In this document: positions 8,168 to 17,044 of the stretch, in pieces
Layout: each line of letters starts with the position of its first letter
Position numbering within the stretch: the stretch's first letter is position 1
Assembly: GCF_016724845.1 (NCBI RefSeq)
Contig: NZ_CP068082.1
Coordinates: 372,001-436,000, forward strand
Direction of reading: 5' to 3'
DNA from: Sphingobacterium spiritivorum
Lineage (GTDB): Bacteria > Bacteroidota > Bacteroidia > Sphingobacteriales > Sphingobacteriaceae
Length of the DNA stretch: 64,000 bases
The notes under the pieces: generated by a model
What the model was told of the DNA's origin: nothing
The model's input: only the letters and a program-made list of their open reading frames with translations
Database searches by the model: none
Position numbers and translations under genes: made by a program

Positions 8168-9925
8168 CTAATTAACAACTATATTTTTCACCAGCTTCAT
8201 CTGTGATACATACAAATCTTTTGGATATAATGATTGAGGATTGATCGTTTCGTACCAGTTATTATCTACATTAGGAAGAGCTGAACCAGAAGTTGTCTTG
8301 ATTCCTATTGCAACGTTATTCTTAGATTTGGCTCCGCTGGTATTATATCCCATATAATTATAAGAAAGATTATTGGTAGCTGTAATGTTCCAGTATGTCT
8401 CGTTAATATTGATGCCAGCAGGGGTATCATTTCCACCTGAAGTGTAGAGACGGGTACCTGTTCCTGCATTGAGATTCGTAAACAGATTATTCCGTACCTG
8501 ATGATTATGATGATCTATACATAGATCTGTACCCTTTCCATTTCTGAATACATTGAATAGGCTGTATGAAGATTCAACAGACAAATCATGATGGTATTTG
8601 CCTTTTAATTCAAAATTCTGCAACAAATTATATCCTCCATAAATATTTACGCCATGATGTCCGACACCTTTTGTACCTGCAGCTCTAACAGGACCGGATT
8701 CAAGCGTCCAGCCTTCTGCAGTGATATGGTGTGATGTTCGTCCTATCCAGATCCCAATATCACAGCCTTTCATTTTTACATTTTTGACCCATCCGTCATG
8801 TGCGCTGTTTGTGTAGCCAATAGCGTTGTAAGCCCGTTCATGAAAATTGTGTCCGGCCCATGCATTATCCGGAAACTCGATTTTTAAGGATTGGATACCG
8901 GATCCGCTGATATTTCCGGAAAATGTGATCATACCACCTTCCCATGACCAGGCTGACTGATTAGGAGAACCTGCTACATTATACCTGGGATAAAGCTCTT
9001 CCAGTCCTTTGGTAAAATAAAGTATAGTCGCATCTCCCGCACCCTTAATATTGATACCGCTCCGTTTAATCATCAGTGTATCTTTCAATACATATTTTCC
9101 GGCAGGTATATAAATGGTACCATTCTCAGCACACTGATTAATAGCTATCTTGAATACAGCGGTGTTATCCGTCACACCATCTCCTACGGCTCCTAAACTG
9201 GTGACATTTATGCTTTGCGGATAATCTGGAATAGACTGATTACCACTCCTATATCCGGCATTTGTAAAATCCGGAATTCGGGATTTATCCCACAACTCAC
9301 CATTCTCTCCCCATATTGCAGAATAGGCTCCTGAGGCAGACACCTCACTGACAGATACATTATCTATATAATAGGTGTTTGCATCAGCTCCCAGATCTAA
9401 CAAGATCATTGTAGAATCTGCCGCTGCCTTAAATGTCCACTCATATAATCCCCAGGAAGTCTTAATTGTTTTATGCGACAAAAGTTGTGTGGTGCCTCCC
9501 CTCGTCTGACACCGAAATCCGTTGGTGCTTGCTCCCGTTGCTTTTGCCCATACACGGATACGGTAATCCGAGCCCGATACGGTTGCAAGATTTACGGAGG
9601 CGAGTTGTATTTTCCATGCATTGGATTGTCCGTTACTGACGGTACTCACCACTTTCAGCGCGCGGTTACCTTCGTACACTTCTGCGGGCACTGTTGTGGC
9701 TGAAAGCGTGGAAGCTCCGTTAAGTATAGACCAGTTTGTAAAGGTATTGCCTGTCCCGTCTTCAAAAGAGCCATTAGGTAATGGTAAATAACCGGGGGTA
9801 ATTGCCATTTCTTTAGGTGACAATTTCATACCAGAAGCAGGGTCATCGTCTACCAGTAAATCATTTTTACATGATATTGTTAAAAGCACAGCCAATAACA
9901 AATAAACTAATTTCAAATGTTTCAT
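8168..9925 (-). CDS. Surface lipoprotein with carbohydrate-binding-like and pectate-lyase-3 beta-helix domains
   Basis: Probable polysaccharide lyase or glycosidase of this utilisation locus. The signal peptide ends in a lipobox at Cys19 (LLTISCKND). Residues about 48-195 form a jelly-roll carbohydrate-binding-like domain (LPNGSFEDGTG...FTNWSI, ending YYIDNVSVSEV). From about 238 there is a pectate-lyase-3-type right-handed beta-helix beginning VTSLGAVGDGVTDNTAVF...IYIPAGKY and continuing with helix-turn repeats rich in histidine (GVGHHGVNIYGG, KYHHDLSVESS, LCIDHHNHQVRNN), which probably line the active cleft. It precedes susCD on the same strand, but its own terminator makes it a separate transcript. 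I do not recognise a characterised CAZy family and cannot name the bond cleaved. A sialidase- or inulin-type fold is not indicated. Confidence 0.85.
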   Translation of the reverse strand: MKHLKLVYLLLAVLLTISCKNDLLVDDDPASGMKLSPKEMAITPGYLPLPNGSFEDGTGNTFTNWSILNGASTLSATTVPAEVYEGNRALKVVSTVSNGQSNAWKIQLASVNLATVSGSDYRIRVWAKATGASTNGFRCQTRGGTTQLLSHKTIKTSWGLYEWTFKAAADSTMILLDLGADANTYYIDNVSVSEVSASGAYSAIWGENGELWDKSRIPDFTNAGYRSGNQSIPDYPQSINVTSLGAVGDGVTDNTAVFKIAINQCAENGTIYIPAGKYVLKDTLMIKRSGINIKGAGDATILYFTKGLEELYPRYNVAGSPNQSAWSWEGGMITFSGNISGSGIQSLKIEFPDNAWAGHNFHERAYNAIGYTNSAHDGWVKNVKMKGCDIGIWIGRTSHHITAEGWTLESGPVRAAGTKGVGHHGVNIYGGYNLLQNFELKGKYHHDLSVESSYSLFNVFRNGKGTDLCIDHHNHQVRNNLFTNLNAGTGTRLYTSGGNDTPAGININETYWNITATNNLSYNYMGYNTSGAKSKNNVAIGIKTTSGSALPNVDNNWYETINPQSLYPKDLYVSQMKLVKNIVVN

Positions 9926-10318
9926 AATTTTTTGGGTACAGGCAACAATCTCTTCAATGGTTTTGAGAAGGTTTACTGTATTAATAGTTGTGTGTGTTAA
10001 TAAAATTTAGTTAGTGTTGTAATATACTTACTGAGTTTCCATACGTAATGATGCAAAAACGGATCAGATTAGAAGAGAGAAGTAAAACTTATATTATACT
10101 AAATCAATCTCATGCAACAGAACATATTAATACTCAGAAAATCAATACCGCATTTATAAATGGTAAAACTAAAGTAGGGGAAAATAATTTTCAATTCTAT
10201 TTTTTTTTACGAAAACGTTTTAGATACAGTTTTAGAACAAAAACATCACCATAGAATAATAAGAGAAGTCAGGCTTACAATATTGAAGAGTAAGTACATT
10301 TATGATATAAAAAACTCT
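9926..10318. other. Intergenic region upstream of the lyase gene
   Basis: This 393-bp AT-rich region separates the 1205-residue T9SS protein gene from the lyase gene, both on the minus strand. I see no gene; a short plus-strand frame near 10048-10254 has biased, low-complexity composition and no recognisable features. The one notable site is the ACGAAAACGTTTT motif at 10209-10221. Confidence 0.5.
10209..10221. promoter_or_regulatory. ACGAAAACGTTTT motif with 10-bp palindrome, candidate operator
   Basis: AAAACGTTTT (10212-10221) is a perfect palindrome with a central CG pair, and the 11-mer at 10209-10219 also occurs at 7926-7936 in front of susCD. Occurrence ahead of both transcription units of the same locus hints at a shared LacI-type regulator. 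The site is about 285 bp upstream of the lyase ATG. Confidence 0.35.
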
Positions 10319-13300
10319 TTATTTCACCGGTTTACGGGTAATCAACACATAACCTGTTTTTCGGGTTTGTTTGACTCCGTTTTTGTAGGTCTGTACGACA
10401 TAGAAATAGGTCATATCTTCAGCTCCGTCACCCGTCCAGTCGTTTCGATAATCATTGCTTGAATACACTTCTTTACCTGATCTGGACCAGACAGACAGTG
10501 AGATACGATCGTAATAGCCGGTGCCTAATACAGAAAAGACGTCATTTACTCCGTCACCGTTCGGTGTAAATACATTAGGAACCGAAAATCCGGATATTTC
10601 CATATTTACTATTGCTTCATTAGTCCAGTTACCATTCAGATCTTTGACCTGATAGGTAAAGGAATCTTTGCCTGTATACCCTTCTTTTGCACGGTATATG
10701 ATCTGTCCGAGACTGATCGTCAACACGCCCTGCTGTGCATCTTTCACGATCCGGATGCTGTGGATATCCAGTTCGCTGTCATCTTTTTTGTCGTTTGACA
10801 GAACTGCTATCGTCAGATCTTTATTGTACTCTCCGATTATATAGTCATCGACAGCCACAGGCTTTGTCGGATTTACAAATATCTTCACTGCTGTCGGAGA
10901 CATTTTTAATTCATTATCATCCGTCGCTGTATAAAGAAATTCATCCGTCCCTACATAATTTTCAAAAGGGCGGTATACAAATTGTCCGTCTCTGGTCAGT
11001 GTAACTTCACCATGTACAGCCTCTTTCACCAGTTCTAAAGTATGTTGCAATAGTGGCTGGCTGCCTTCTGTATCATTCTCCAGAACATCAATACGTACAG
11101 ATTGGTTTTGCTTTATCACCACGATATCTTCTACCCCAACTGGTCTTTTACTTACCTTTGTTACTGTAGGCTGATCATTGTCATAGGAAGTGCCTGAGAT
11201 ATCCTTGATTTCCTGACCCGTATGAATAAGTTTCGCGCTTACAGTTGCTGAATTTATTATACTGCCCTTATCCGTATCTTCTTCTGTGACGGTATAGAAT
11301 GTACTCCATGTATACTGCTCTCCTCTTTTCAGCTGTTCTATAGGCAGGATTTGTCGCTCTTTCCACAACATATCGTCCTGAAGTGATATCCGTGTCAAAG
11401 CTGTATCTGTCTGATTCCAAACTGTAAAAGTATACTCCATCAGATCGCCTGCACCAAAGAGCCCATCTTTTCGGGTTCCTTTGTTAGTTACTTCTTTTTT
11501 AAGGTATATGGCTTGCTTATGTACAATGGCCGTAATAGTCGGTTCGTCATTATCGTGCGATGTACCTGAAATATCTTTTACCTGAATACCTGCGTCCGCA
11601 ATAGCTTCTACCCATGCAGAATTAACAACTGAGCCTGTATTATAATCACTTACACTTATTTTGTAATCAACAGAAATCTTTCCTGACTGTCCGGGCTGCA
11701 GATCCGCGGTCAGTCTTAAACCTGAGGAACTGAGCATAGGATCGTAGATGCGAATATCCTTTAATACTTCATCACCATTATTAATAACTTCAAAATGGTA
11801 GCGCAGCATCTCACCGGATTGCATATAGCCATCTGCATTTACATCGATAAATTGTGCTTTTTTTACTAATGCAATTTTTGCTTTTGATACCGGCGTAGTT
11901 TTCCAGAGCACTTCTCTGTGGAGACGGATATTATTACATCCCTGCCCTAAACATTCTGTTTCTGCATCTAACGGTTCTTTTACACCCAGATCTTTAGAAG
12001 TAGCGTCCGGATCTATCATATCTGCACTTCGTACAATGGATGCTACGGCGTGAATCGCCATAGTATTCTCCGGTTCCTGTAAAGCTGTCGCCTTCACCGT
12101 TACGATACGTTCTTCCTGGCTGGCCAGATTCAACAGGCTGCTGTGTTGATTTGCTTCCTCGTAACCAATGTTTGCTACGACCTCTCCCAGTTCTACATGA
12201 TTTATCTCAAATCCCAGAGGAAGACCAAAATTGAAGCGTACATGTGGTGCATCTGAAGGACCATTATTTTTCAGATTGAGCACATAGGTTACTTCCTGAC
12301 CTTTATTTATTTGCCTATCGGGGCTTTCCAGTGATGTGATTTCGAGATCTGCGGTTTTGACAGTGAGTGCTATAGTGATTTGCTGATTGGGAGTCAATGC
12401 ATAGGCCCATGTATCTATGGCTTTTTCATTTCCAAAACTGTAATTGCCATAGTTTGTGTTGGTATTTCGCTGCGAGGTCTGATTAGTATAAGTCCCCCAG
12501 CGATGTCCGTTGATATGACTGCTTAAGCCACTAAGGTTTACTCTGGGATTGCTGTTTTCCGAATGGAGTCCTTCCTGGATATCACTGTCATCCCAATAGA
12601 CAATATCGGATTCTACTTCATTCATCTCTTTATCTAATCGTTCCAGCAAAATACCATTCGGATTGATTTCCATATCCATATATGGAAAATGAACTTCTGC
12701 CTGTATTAGTTCTATACGAATAGTTAAAGGGTATTTTTCACCATTCGGAGCAAATTGTCCGTCTTTCCCGATGCCATTCCAATAGATTTCATTCAGGCCT
12801 GCGGATGCATTGTATACAAACTCGGTCAATAACTGCGTCTGATCGCCTGTCCTTTCCAACACTACTTTATATTTGGCAGTCTCACTACTCTTAAACAGTA
12901 TATGTGCTCCTTTGGCTCCGAGTTGCCCTTCTGTTCCTTCATATCCTATAAGTGAAATATCAGAAACGACTGGCTGAGGTCTGTCCTTGATCAGCCAGGT
13001 TTTCAGCTCGGGCACTGCAGCCACAGCTTCAGCAGGCATATGCAGATCAGGCCTGGTATATAATATCTTATGGGTAATATGTCCGTTGGCATCGGCTTGT
13101 CTCGGATCCTGCACATCTCCCGAACCCACCTGTGGAATGTAGTCAAGACTTTTGTACAAAGATTTACCCTCATCATCCAGAAATCCCATATTATTGACAA
13201 ATGAAGTAAATGCTATACCGTTGCTACCGTTACCGTCAACTTTGTACACATATGCATCATGTGTAAGAACGAAGTATTTACCATAGAAGGCTCCTTGTTT

Positions 13301-13936
13301 ATTGGCCATCTGTCCGCTGTTGAGATGAAGATTCAGCACATTGGTATAGACTCTTCCTGAAATCCAGTTTTCATCTTTTTCATCTCTCACTGAAATATCC
13401 CAGGCCGCAATACTGGTATCCCAGGTCTGTGACCAATCGCCATTGGCTGCAACTACCGGGATATTCGGATCGCCAAAATTTTCAGTAAACTCTCCCACTG
13501 GCGATATAAATTCAACTTTCCAAACCCCTTCTTCGGTTGCTTTAACTTCATAAGGGGCATATCCTACACGCGGACCGGATATTTCAGCCTGTCGTGATCC
13601 CTTTCCGTTATTTACAATCTTACCGATATTATTTTTTGTTGAAAGATATTTTTTTCCGCCGGGGCTTGTCAGCCGGATCCTGCCTTCGCCTATATTCTGT
13701 GCACTGGAAGCTGCCGCAATGGTTTCACCTGATTGTACATATACATAATGTGCTCCAAGTGTAAAAAAAGGAAAACTTGTAGTCCCTACCTCTTTCTCAC
13801 TCCGGGAAATCAGGTACGCACGGTTCCCTTTCACCCCCATCGGGTAAAGATCCTTTGATCCGTCAGCCCACAGCAATAGCGGGCACAGGATCATAAACAG
13901 GAATAAAAACAATGGAAAATATCCTTTGCTTTTCAT
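10319..13936 (-). CDS. T9SS type-B secreted multidomain surface protein without adjacent partners
   Basis: A 1205-residue exported protein. Signal peptide about 1-25 (LLLWADGSKD). Residues 26 to about 515 are a head domain homologous to that of the 3155-residue adhesin at 18088-27555, with shared landmarks DGSKDLYP, AWDISV, HFPYMDMEINPNGILLE and VESDIVYWDDSDI. DUF11-type beta-sandwich repeats follow (from about 515, with NNGPSDAP, then two more). Two cadherin-like/Ig-like domains follow (SVRIDVLENDTEG and AVLSNDKKDDSE). Last is a gliding-motility-associated CHU_C domain (about 1119-1205, VPNVFTPNGDGVNDVF), the type-B T9SS signal. This CTD diverges from those of the two giant adhesins (SRSGKEVY against NRWGNEVY) and ends KPVK. 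No PorP/SprF gene is adjacent. Role inferred: adhesin or matrix protein. Confidence 0.88.
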   Translation of the reverse strand: MKSKGYFPLFLFLFMILCPLLLWADGSKDLYPMGVKGNRAYLISRSEKEVGTTSFPFFTLGAHYVYVQSGETIAAASSAQNIGEGRIRLTSPGGKKYLSTKNNIGKIVNNGKGSRQAEISGPRVGYAPYEVKATEEGVWKVEFISPVGEFTENFGDPNIPVVAANGDWSQTWDTSIAAWDISVRDEKDENWISGRVYTNVLNLHLNSGQMANKQGAFYGKYFVLTHDAYVYKVDGNGSNGIAFTSFVNNMGFLDDEGKSLYKSLDYIPQVGSGDVQDPRQADANGHITHKILYTRPDLHMPAEAVAAVPELKTWLIKDRPQPVVSDISLIGYEGTEGQLGAKGAHILFKSSETAKYKVVLERTGDQTQLLTEFVYNASAGLNEIYWNGIGKDGQFAPNGEKYPLTIRIELIQAEVHFPYMDMEINPNGILLERLDKEMNEVESDIVYWDDSDIQEGLHSENSNPRVNLSGLSSHINGHRWGTYTNQTSQRNTNTNYGNYSFGNEKAIDTWAYALTPNQQITIALTVKTADLEITSLESPDRQINKGQEVTYVLNLKNNGPSDAPHVRFNFGLPLGFEINHVELGEVVANIGYEEANQHSSLLNLASQEERIVTVKATALQEPENTMAIHAVASIVRSADMIDPDATSKDLGVKEPLDAETECLGQGCNNIRLHREVLWKTTPVSKAKIALVKKAQFIDVNADGYMQSGEMLRYHFEVINNGDEVLKDIRIYDPMLSSSGLRLTADLQPGQSGKISVDYKISVSDYNTGSVVNSAWVEAIADAGIQVKDISGTSHDNDEPTITAIVHKQAIYLKKEVTNKGTRKDGLFGAGDLMEYTFTVWNQTDTALTRISLQDDMLWKERQILPIEQLKRGEQYTWSTFYTVTEEDTDKGSIINSATVSAKLIHTGQEIKDISGTSYDNDQPTVTKVSKRPVGVEDIVVIKQNQSVRIDVLENDTEGSQPLLQHTLELVKEAVHGEVTLTRDGQFVYRPFENYVGTDEFLYTATDDNELKMSPTAVKIFVNPTKPVAVDDYIIGEYNKDLTIAVLSNDKKDDSELDIHSIRIVKDAQQGVLTISLGQIIYRAKEGYTGKDSFTYQVKDLNGNWTNEAIVNMEISGFSVPNVFTPNGDGVNDVFSVLGTGYYDRISLSVWSRSGKEVYSSNDYRNDWTGDGAEDMTYFYVVQTYKNGVKQTRKTGYVLITRKPVK

Positions 13937-14118
13937 TGTAGGTAGAGTTTTAGTAATGGGTACTAACTATGTTAAATATAACAATCATCAAATTAATATG
14001 TTCAAGAAAGAAGAAATATTTTTTTATGAAAAAGTTAATTACCTGTCTATCATATGTCATAATTTTATGAAGCCTACTGCTCCAAAAAACACAGGCTGGT
14101 ATCTTAAGAAAAAAAGCC

Positions 14119-14126
14119 TACCTTTG
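14119..14126 (+). promoter_or_regulatory. queE promoter -7 box
   Basis: TACCTTTG matches the Bacteroidota -7 consensus TAnnTTTG exactly and lies 18 nt before the queE ATG, implying a very short leader. The -33 region is poor. The intergenic region of 208 bp is divergent, also serving the gene on the left. I see no preQ1 riboswitch. Confidence 0.6.
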
Positions 14127-14144
14127 CAGTCTTAATTTCAAAAG

Positions 14145-14768
14145 ATGTCACTACAAGTTCCAGAAAACGGCCAGCAACTCCCTTTGATGGAAGAATTCTA
14201 TACTATACAGGGAGAAGGTTATCATACCGGCAAAGCAGCTTACTTCATACGCTTAGGCGGATGTGATGTGGGATGCCACTGGTGTGATGTTAAAGAAAGC
14301 TGGGATGCCGAGTTGCATCCGCTTACTGCAGCTGATACTATTGTAGAACATGCAAACGTGCATCCTTCTAAAACGGTCGTAGTGACAGGCGGAGAGCCCT
14401 TGATTTATAATCTGGATTATCTGACCAGTCAATTGCAGAATGCGGGCATACAGACTTTTTTAGAGACTTCAGGAGCCTATCCGTTGAGCGGACACTGGGA
14501 CTGGATATGTCTTTCTCCGAAAAAATTCAAAGCTCCCAGACCTGATGTACTGGCTAATGCAGGTGAATTAAAAGTGATTGTATTTAATAAAAGTGACTTT
14601 CAATGGGCTGAAGAACACGCCAGACTGGTCAATGATACCTGTAAATTGTATCTTCAACCGGAATGGTCTAAGGCTGCTGAGATGACGCCATTGATCATTG
14701 ATTATGTGATGGCAAATCCTAAATGGGAAATTTCCCTTCAAACGCACAAATATCTTAATATCCCATAA
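14145..14768 (+). CDS. queE: 7-carboxy-7-deazaguanine synthase (radical SAM)
   Basis: QueE converts 6-carboxytetrahydropterin to 7-carboxy-7-deazaguanine in the queuosine (preQ0) pathway, using a 4Fe-4S cluster, SAM and Mg2+. The 207-residue protein has the N-terminal FYTIQGEGYHTGKAAYFIRL signature, the cluster motif C40xxxC44xxC47 (GGCDVGCHWCDVKESW) and the SAM-binding TGGEP at about 81-85. It is a single-gene unit between divergent and convergent neighbours, with its own promoter and a strong terminator. No queC, queD or queF genes are in the window. Neighbouring genes are unrelated surface-protein genes. Confidence 0.95.
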   Translation: MSLQVPENGQQLPLMEEFYTIQGEGYHTGKAAYFIRLGGCDVGCHWCDVKESWDAELHPLTAADTIVEHANVHPSKTVVVTGGEPLIYNLDYLTSQLQNAGIQTFLETSGAYPLSGHWDWICLSPKKFKAPRPDVLANAGELKVIVFNKSDFQWAEEHARLVNDTCKLYLQPEWSKAAEMTPLIIDYVMANPKWEISLQTHKYLNIP

Positions 14769-14788
14769 CCGGGAAAGAACATACAGAC

Positions 14789-14836
14789 AAACAAATGTTC
14801 CGATCTTTATCCAGAGGGTCGGAACATTTGTTTATT
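14789..14836. terminator. Strong hairpin terminator after queE
   Basis: A 15-bp perfect stem (14789-14803 with 14819-14833) around a 15-nt loop lies 21 nt after the queE stop. The stem base is AAA/TTT and a T-rich stretch follows on the plus strand, so it can serve as the queE terminator. Confidence 0.8.
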
Positions 14837-14851
14837 TAGCCCTGTCGTATA

Positions 14852-14891
14852 CAAAAATCGCCCGTCTCCTGTTACAGGACAGACGGGCGAT
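14852..14891 (-). terminator. GC-rich terminator of adhesin operon A
   Basis: On the minus strand an 11-bp stem ATCGCCCGTCT/AGACGGGCGAT (14857-14867 with 14881-14891), with a small inner CCTG/CAGG hairpin, is followed by five T. It lies about 160 nt beyond the stop codon of the PorE-like gene and converges with the queE terminator. Confidence 0.85.
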
Positions 14892-14969
14892 GAAAACAGT
14901 TTGTTTTTATTGTATTTAACGGGTTTCTTAAATTCCAGTCAATTTATGTATCTCAGGACATGGAACCTC

Positions 14970-15011
14970 TCTCCGATTCCCTGTTCTTATTTAAGGAGAG
15001 GGAATCGGGGG
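14970..15011. repeat. Inverted repeat in the 3' UTR of operon A
   Basis: CCGATTCCCT (14973-14982) pairs with AGGGAATCGG (14999-15008), with wobble pairs extending the base. It lies between the PorE-like stop codon and the operon terminator. No T-tract follows; an mRNA-stabilising role is possible. Confidence 0.45.
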
Positions 15012-15049
15012 AAAATACTCATGAAATGGGAATCAGAGGAGTAATAACC

Positions 15050-17017
15050 TTAATATTCCAATACTTTGATTTCTGTTCTTCTGTTTGCCTGATGTTCTTC
15101 GTCAGAACATTTAACACCGTCAGCACATTTGTTGACTAACCTGGTTTCGCCATATCCTTTTGCGACAATACGATCTCGGGCAATACCTCTGCTGATAATA
15201 TAGTCTACGGCAGCCTGTGCACGGTTTTGAGACAATTTCATATTGTATTTATGCGTGGCACGGCTATCTGTATGACTGGATAGTTCGATCTTGAGAGTTG
15301 GATTATCCCGAAGAGTATTCACCAGTTGATTCAGGATCGGTTTGGCATCAGCCCGGATATTATATTTGTCCAGATCATAGTAAATGTTTTCCAGGATAAA
15401 TGTTGTTCCTTTTTCTATGATAGGTTGAAGCCTTAGTGTTACCTGAATGGTGGTATCTTTTTGAGGGGACAGCGCTGCAATATTAACGGAGTCTCCATGG
15501 AATTTCAATTTTTCACCCATCAACTGGTAGGCTGTACCGGGTTCTAACTGAAATTCAAATACACCTGTCGCAGCACTCAGTTTGCGGGACACCACTTTCC
15601 CTCCATCACTTAATAAAGAAAGCTGTACATCTTCCAGGGGTTCTGCTGTTGTACGATGCTGGGCAATACCTTTTAGTATAATGGTAATTTTGGGTTTGAT
15701 TGCTGAAAAAGAATAAATATCATCCAGACCTACACCTCCTAATCTATCGGATGACAAATATCCGTATCGTGCTTCAGGGCTGTCACCTAAGAGGACATAA
15801 CTAAAATCATCTGAAGCAGAGTTGACAGGAAAACGAAGGTTCTGACGGTTTGCAAATGAAGACCGGCTACCTACTGCACTGAATATATCGAGACCACCCA
15901 TCCCCGGAAATCCATTGCTTGAATAGTATAACCGGTCTTCAAATACGGAAGGAAACATTTCATCTCCTGCGGAATTGATTTCAGCTCCGGCATTTACCGG
16001 CTGTCCCCATGTTCCATCGGGTTGTCGTATGGAATACCAGATATCTACACCTCCATATCCGCCTGGCATATTGGATGCAAAATATAATGTCTGCTCGTCC
16101 TTACTCAATGCTGCATGCCCTACTGCATACTTTTTGGTATCGTTATAAGGGAAATCAGTTTCATTCCAGCTATCTCCATTCTTTGTGTATATCTTAATTT
16201 CAAGATTGTGTTTTTTGAAACTGTAGGGACCTGACTTTTGTTGTTCCGTATCTTTTCCAGGATAGGTACGTGTTACATACAGCACGTTCTCATCCTTATT
16301 TACGGCTACAGGACCGACATGATATGGTGCACTGTTAAAGACATCGGGCAACACATTCGGATAGATCAATGCTATTCCATCCTTATCTCTTGTTGCGGAG
16401 TATACTCGGAGGAATGCTCTGCCTGTCCGTCCGGAAATCTGGTCGGATCCCATAGGCTCTCCTACATAGAGTACCTGCTGCCCGATTGGTGTAGTGCTGA
16501 AGTCAGAGAAACGCGTATTGATCTGCTGTTCATTTCTGATTTTGTGTACGGTAGGTTTCTGCATCCAGACAATTGCCGAATCGCAACCCTGAATGGCTAA
16601 TTCTACTTCACTTTCTTTGCCTGTTTTTGTACCATAGGCTTTATATTGATTCTTTGCCGCCGCATAGTCTCCTAGTTTTTTGAGCACATCAGCATAGTTG
16701 AGTTGAGACTGATCTGATATTTTGCCTTCTTCAGCAACCCGGGCATACCAGTTACGGGCAAGACTATATTCATTCATATTGAAGTAACAGGTTGCCAGAC
16801 GCTCCATATCCTCAGCCTTCGGACGTTTGGTATCTACCAGTTTTTCATATATACGTGATGCTGAATAGTATTCATATTGATAATACAGTTTTTCCGCTGT
16901 TGTTCTCTTACTCACTTGTTCCTGTGCCTTTGCTTCAGAAATTCCGGCAGCACAGATAAGCAGAGCGATTAACAGTTTGTTCAGGTAAGTTGATTTTATC
17001 ATGATATTCCGTTTCAT
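15050..17017 (-). CDS. PorE-like periplasmic TPR/PD40/OmpA protein, cassette A
   Basis: A 655-residue exported protein whose domain order matches the T9SS component PorE: signal peptide (about 1-31, cleaved near AKAQ), TPR helices (about 35-140, KLYYQYEYYSASRIYEKL), a PD40/WD40-type propeller (about 170-430, LYFASNMPGGYGGVDIWYS and LYYSSNGFPGMGGLDIF), a carboxypeptidase-regulatory-like beta-sandwich (about 440-525) and an OmpA C-terminal domain (about 540-655). The OmpA domain keeps the peptidoglycan-binding Asp (SSHTDSRA) and Arg (LSQNRAQA). There is no lipobox cysteine. Start could be the first Met or MIKSTYLN five residues later. It follows the PorP-like gene by 27 nt. Inferred role: anchoring the barrel and its adhesin to the cell wall. 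Closest paralogue is at 34865-36817. Confidence 0.9.
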   Translation of the reverse strand: MKRNIMIKSTYLNKLLIALLICAAGISEAKAQEQVSKRTTAEKLYYQYEYYSASRIYEKLVDTKRPKAEDMERLATCYFNMNEYSLARNWYARVAEEGKISDQSQLNYADVLKKLGDYAAAKNQYKAYGTKTGKESEVELAIQGCDSAIVWMQKPTVHKIRNEQQINTRFSDFSTTPIGQQVLYVGEPMGSDQISGRTGRAFLRVYSATRDKDGIALIYPNVLPDVFNSAPYHVGPVAVNKDENVLYVTRTYPGKDTEQQKSGPYSFKKHNLEIKIYTKNGDSWNETDFPYNDTKKYAVGHAALSKDEQTLYFASNMPGGYGGVDIWYSIRQPDGTWGQPVNAGAEINSAGDEMFPSVFEDRLYYSSNGFPGMGGLDIFSAVGSRSSFANRQNLRFPVNSASDDFSYVLLGDSPEARYGYLSSDRLGGVGLDDIYSFSAIKPKITIILKGIAQHRTTAEPLEDVQLSLLSDGGKVVSRKLSAATGVFEFQLEPGTAYQLMGEKLKFHGDSVNIAALSPQKDTTIQVTLRLQPIIEKGTTFILENIYYDLDKYNIRADAKPILNQLVNTLRDNPTLKIELSSHTDSRATHKYNMKLSQNRAQAAVDYIISRGIARDRIVAKGYGETRLVNKCADGVKCSDEEHQANRRTEIKVLEY

Positions 17018-17044
17018 TCTTTGTGATTCATTAATACTGATTAA

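Noticed and set aside
10048..10254. 68-codon plus-strand frame in the intergenic region before the lyase gene
   Set aside because: AT-rich, basic and low-complexity translation, no promoter or homologous feature recognisable, and it covers the candidate operator.
14145..14768. preQ1 riboswitch ahead of queE
   Set aside because: The -7 box leaves only about 12 nt of leader, too short for an aptamer, and no pseudoknot-like sequence is present.
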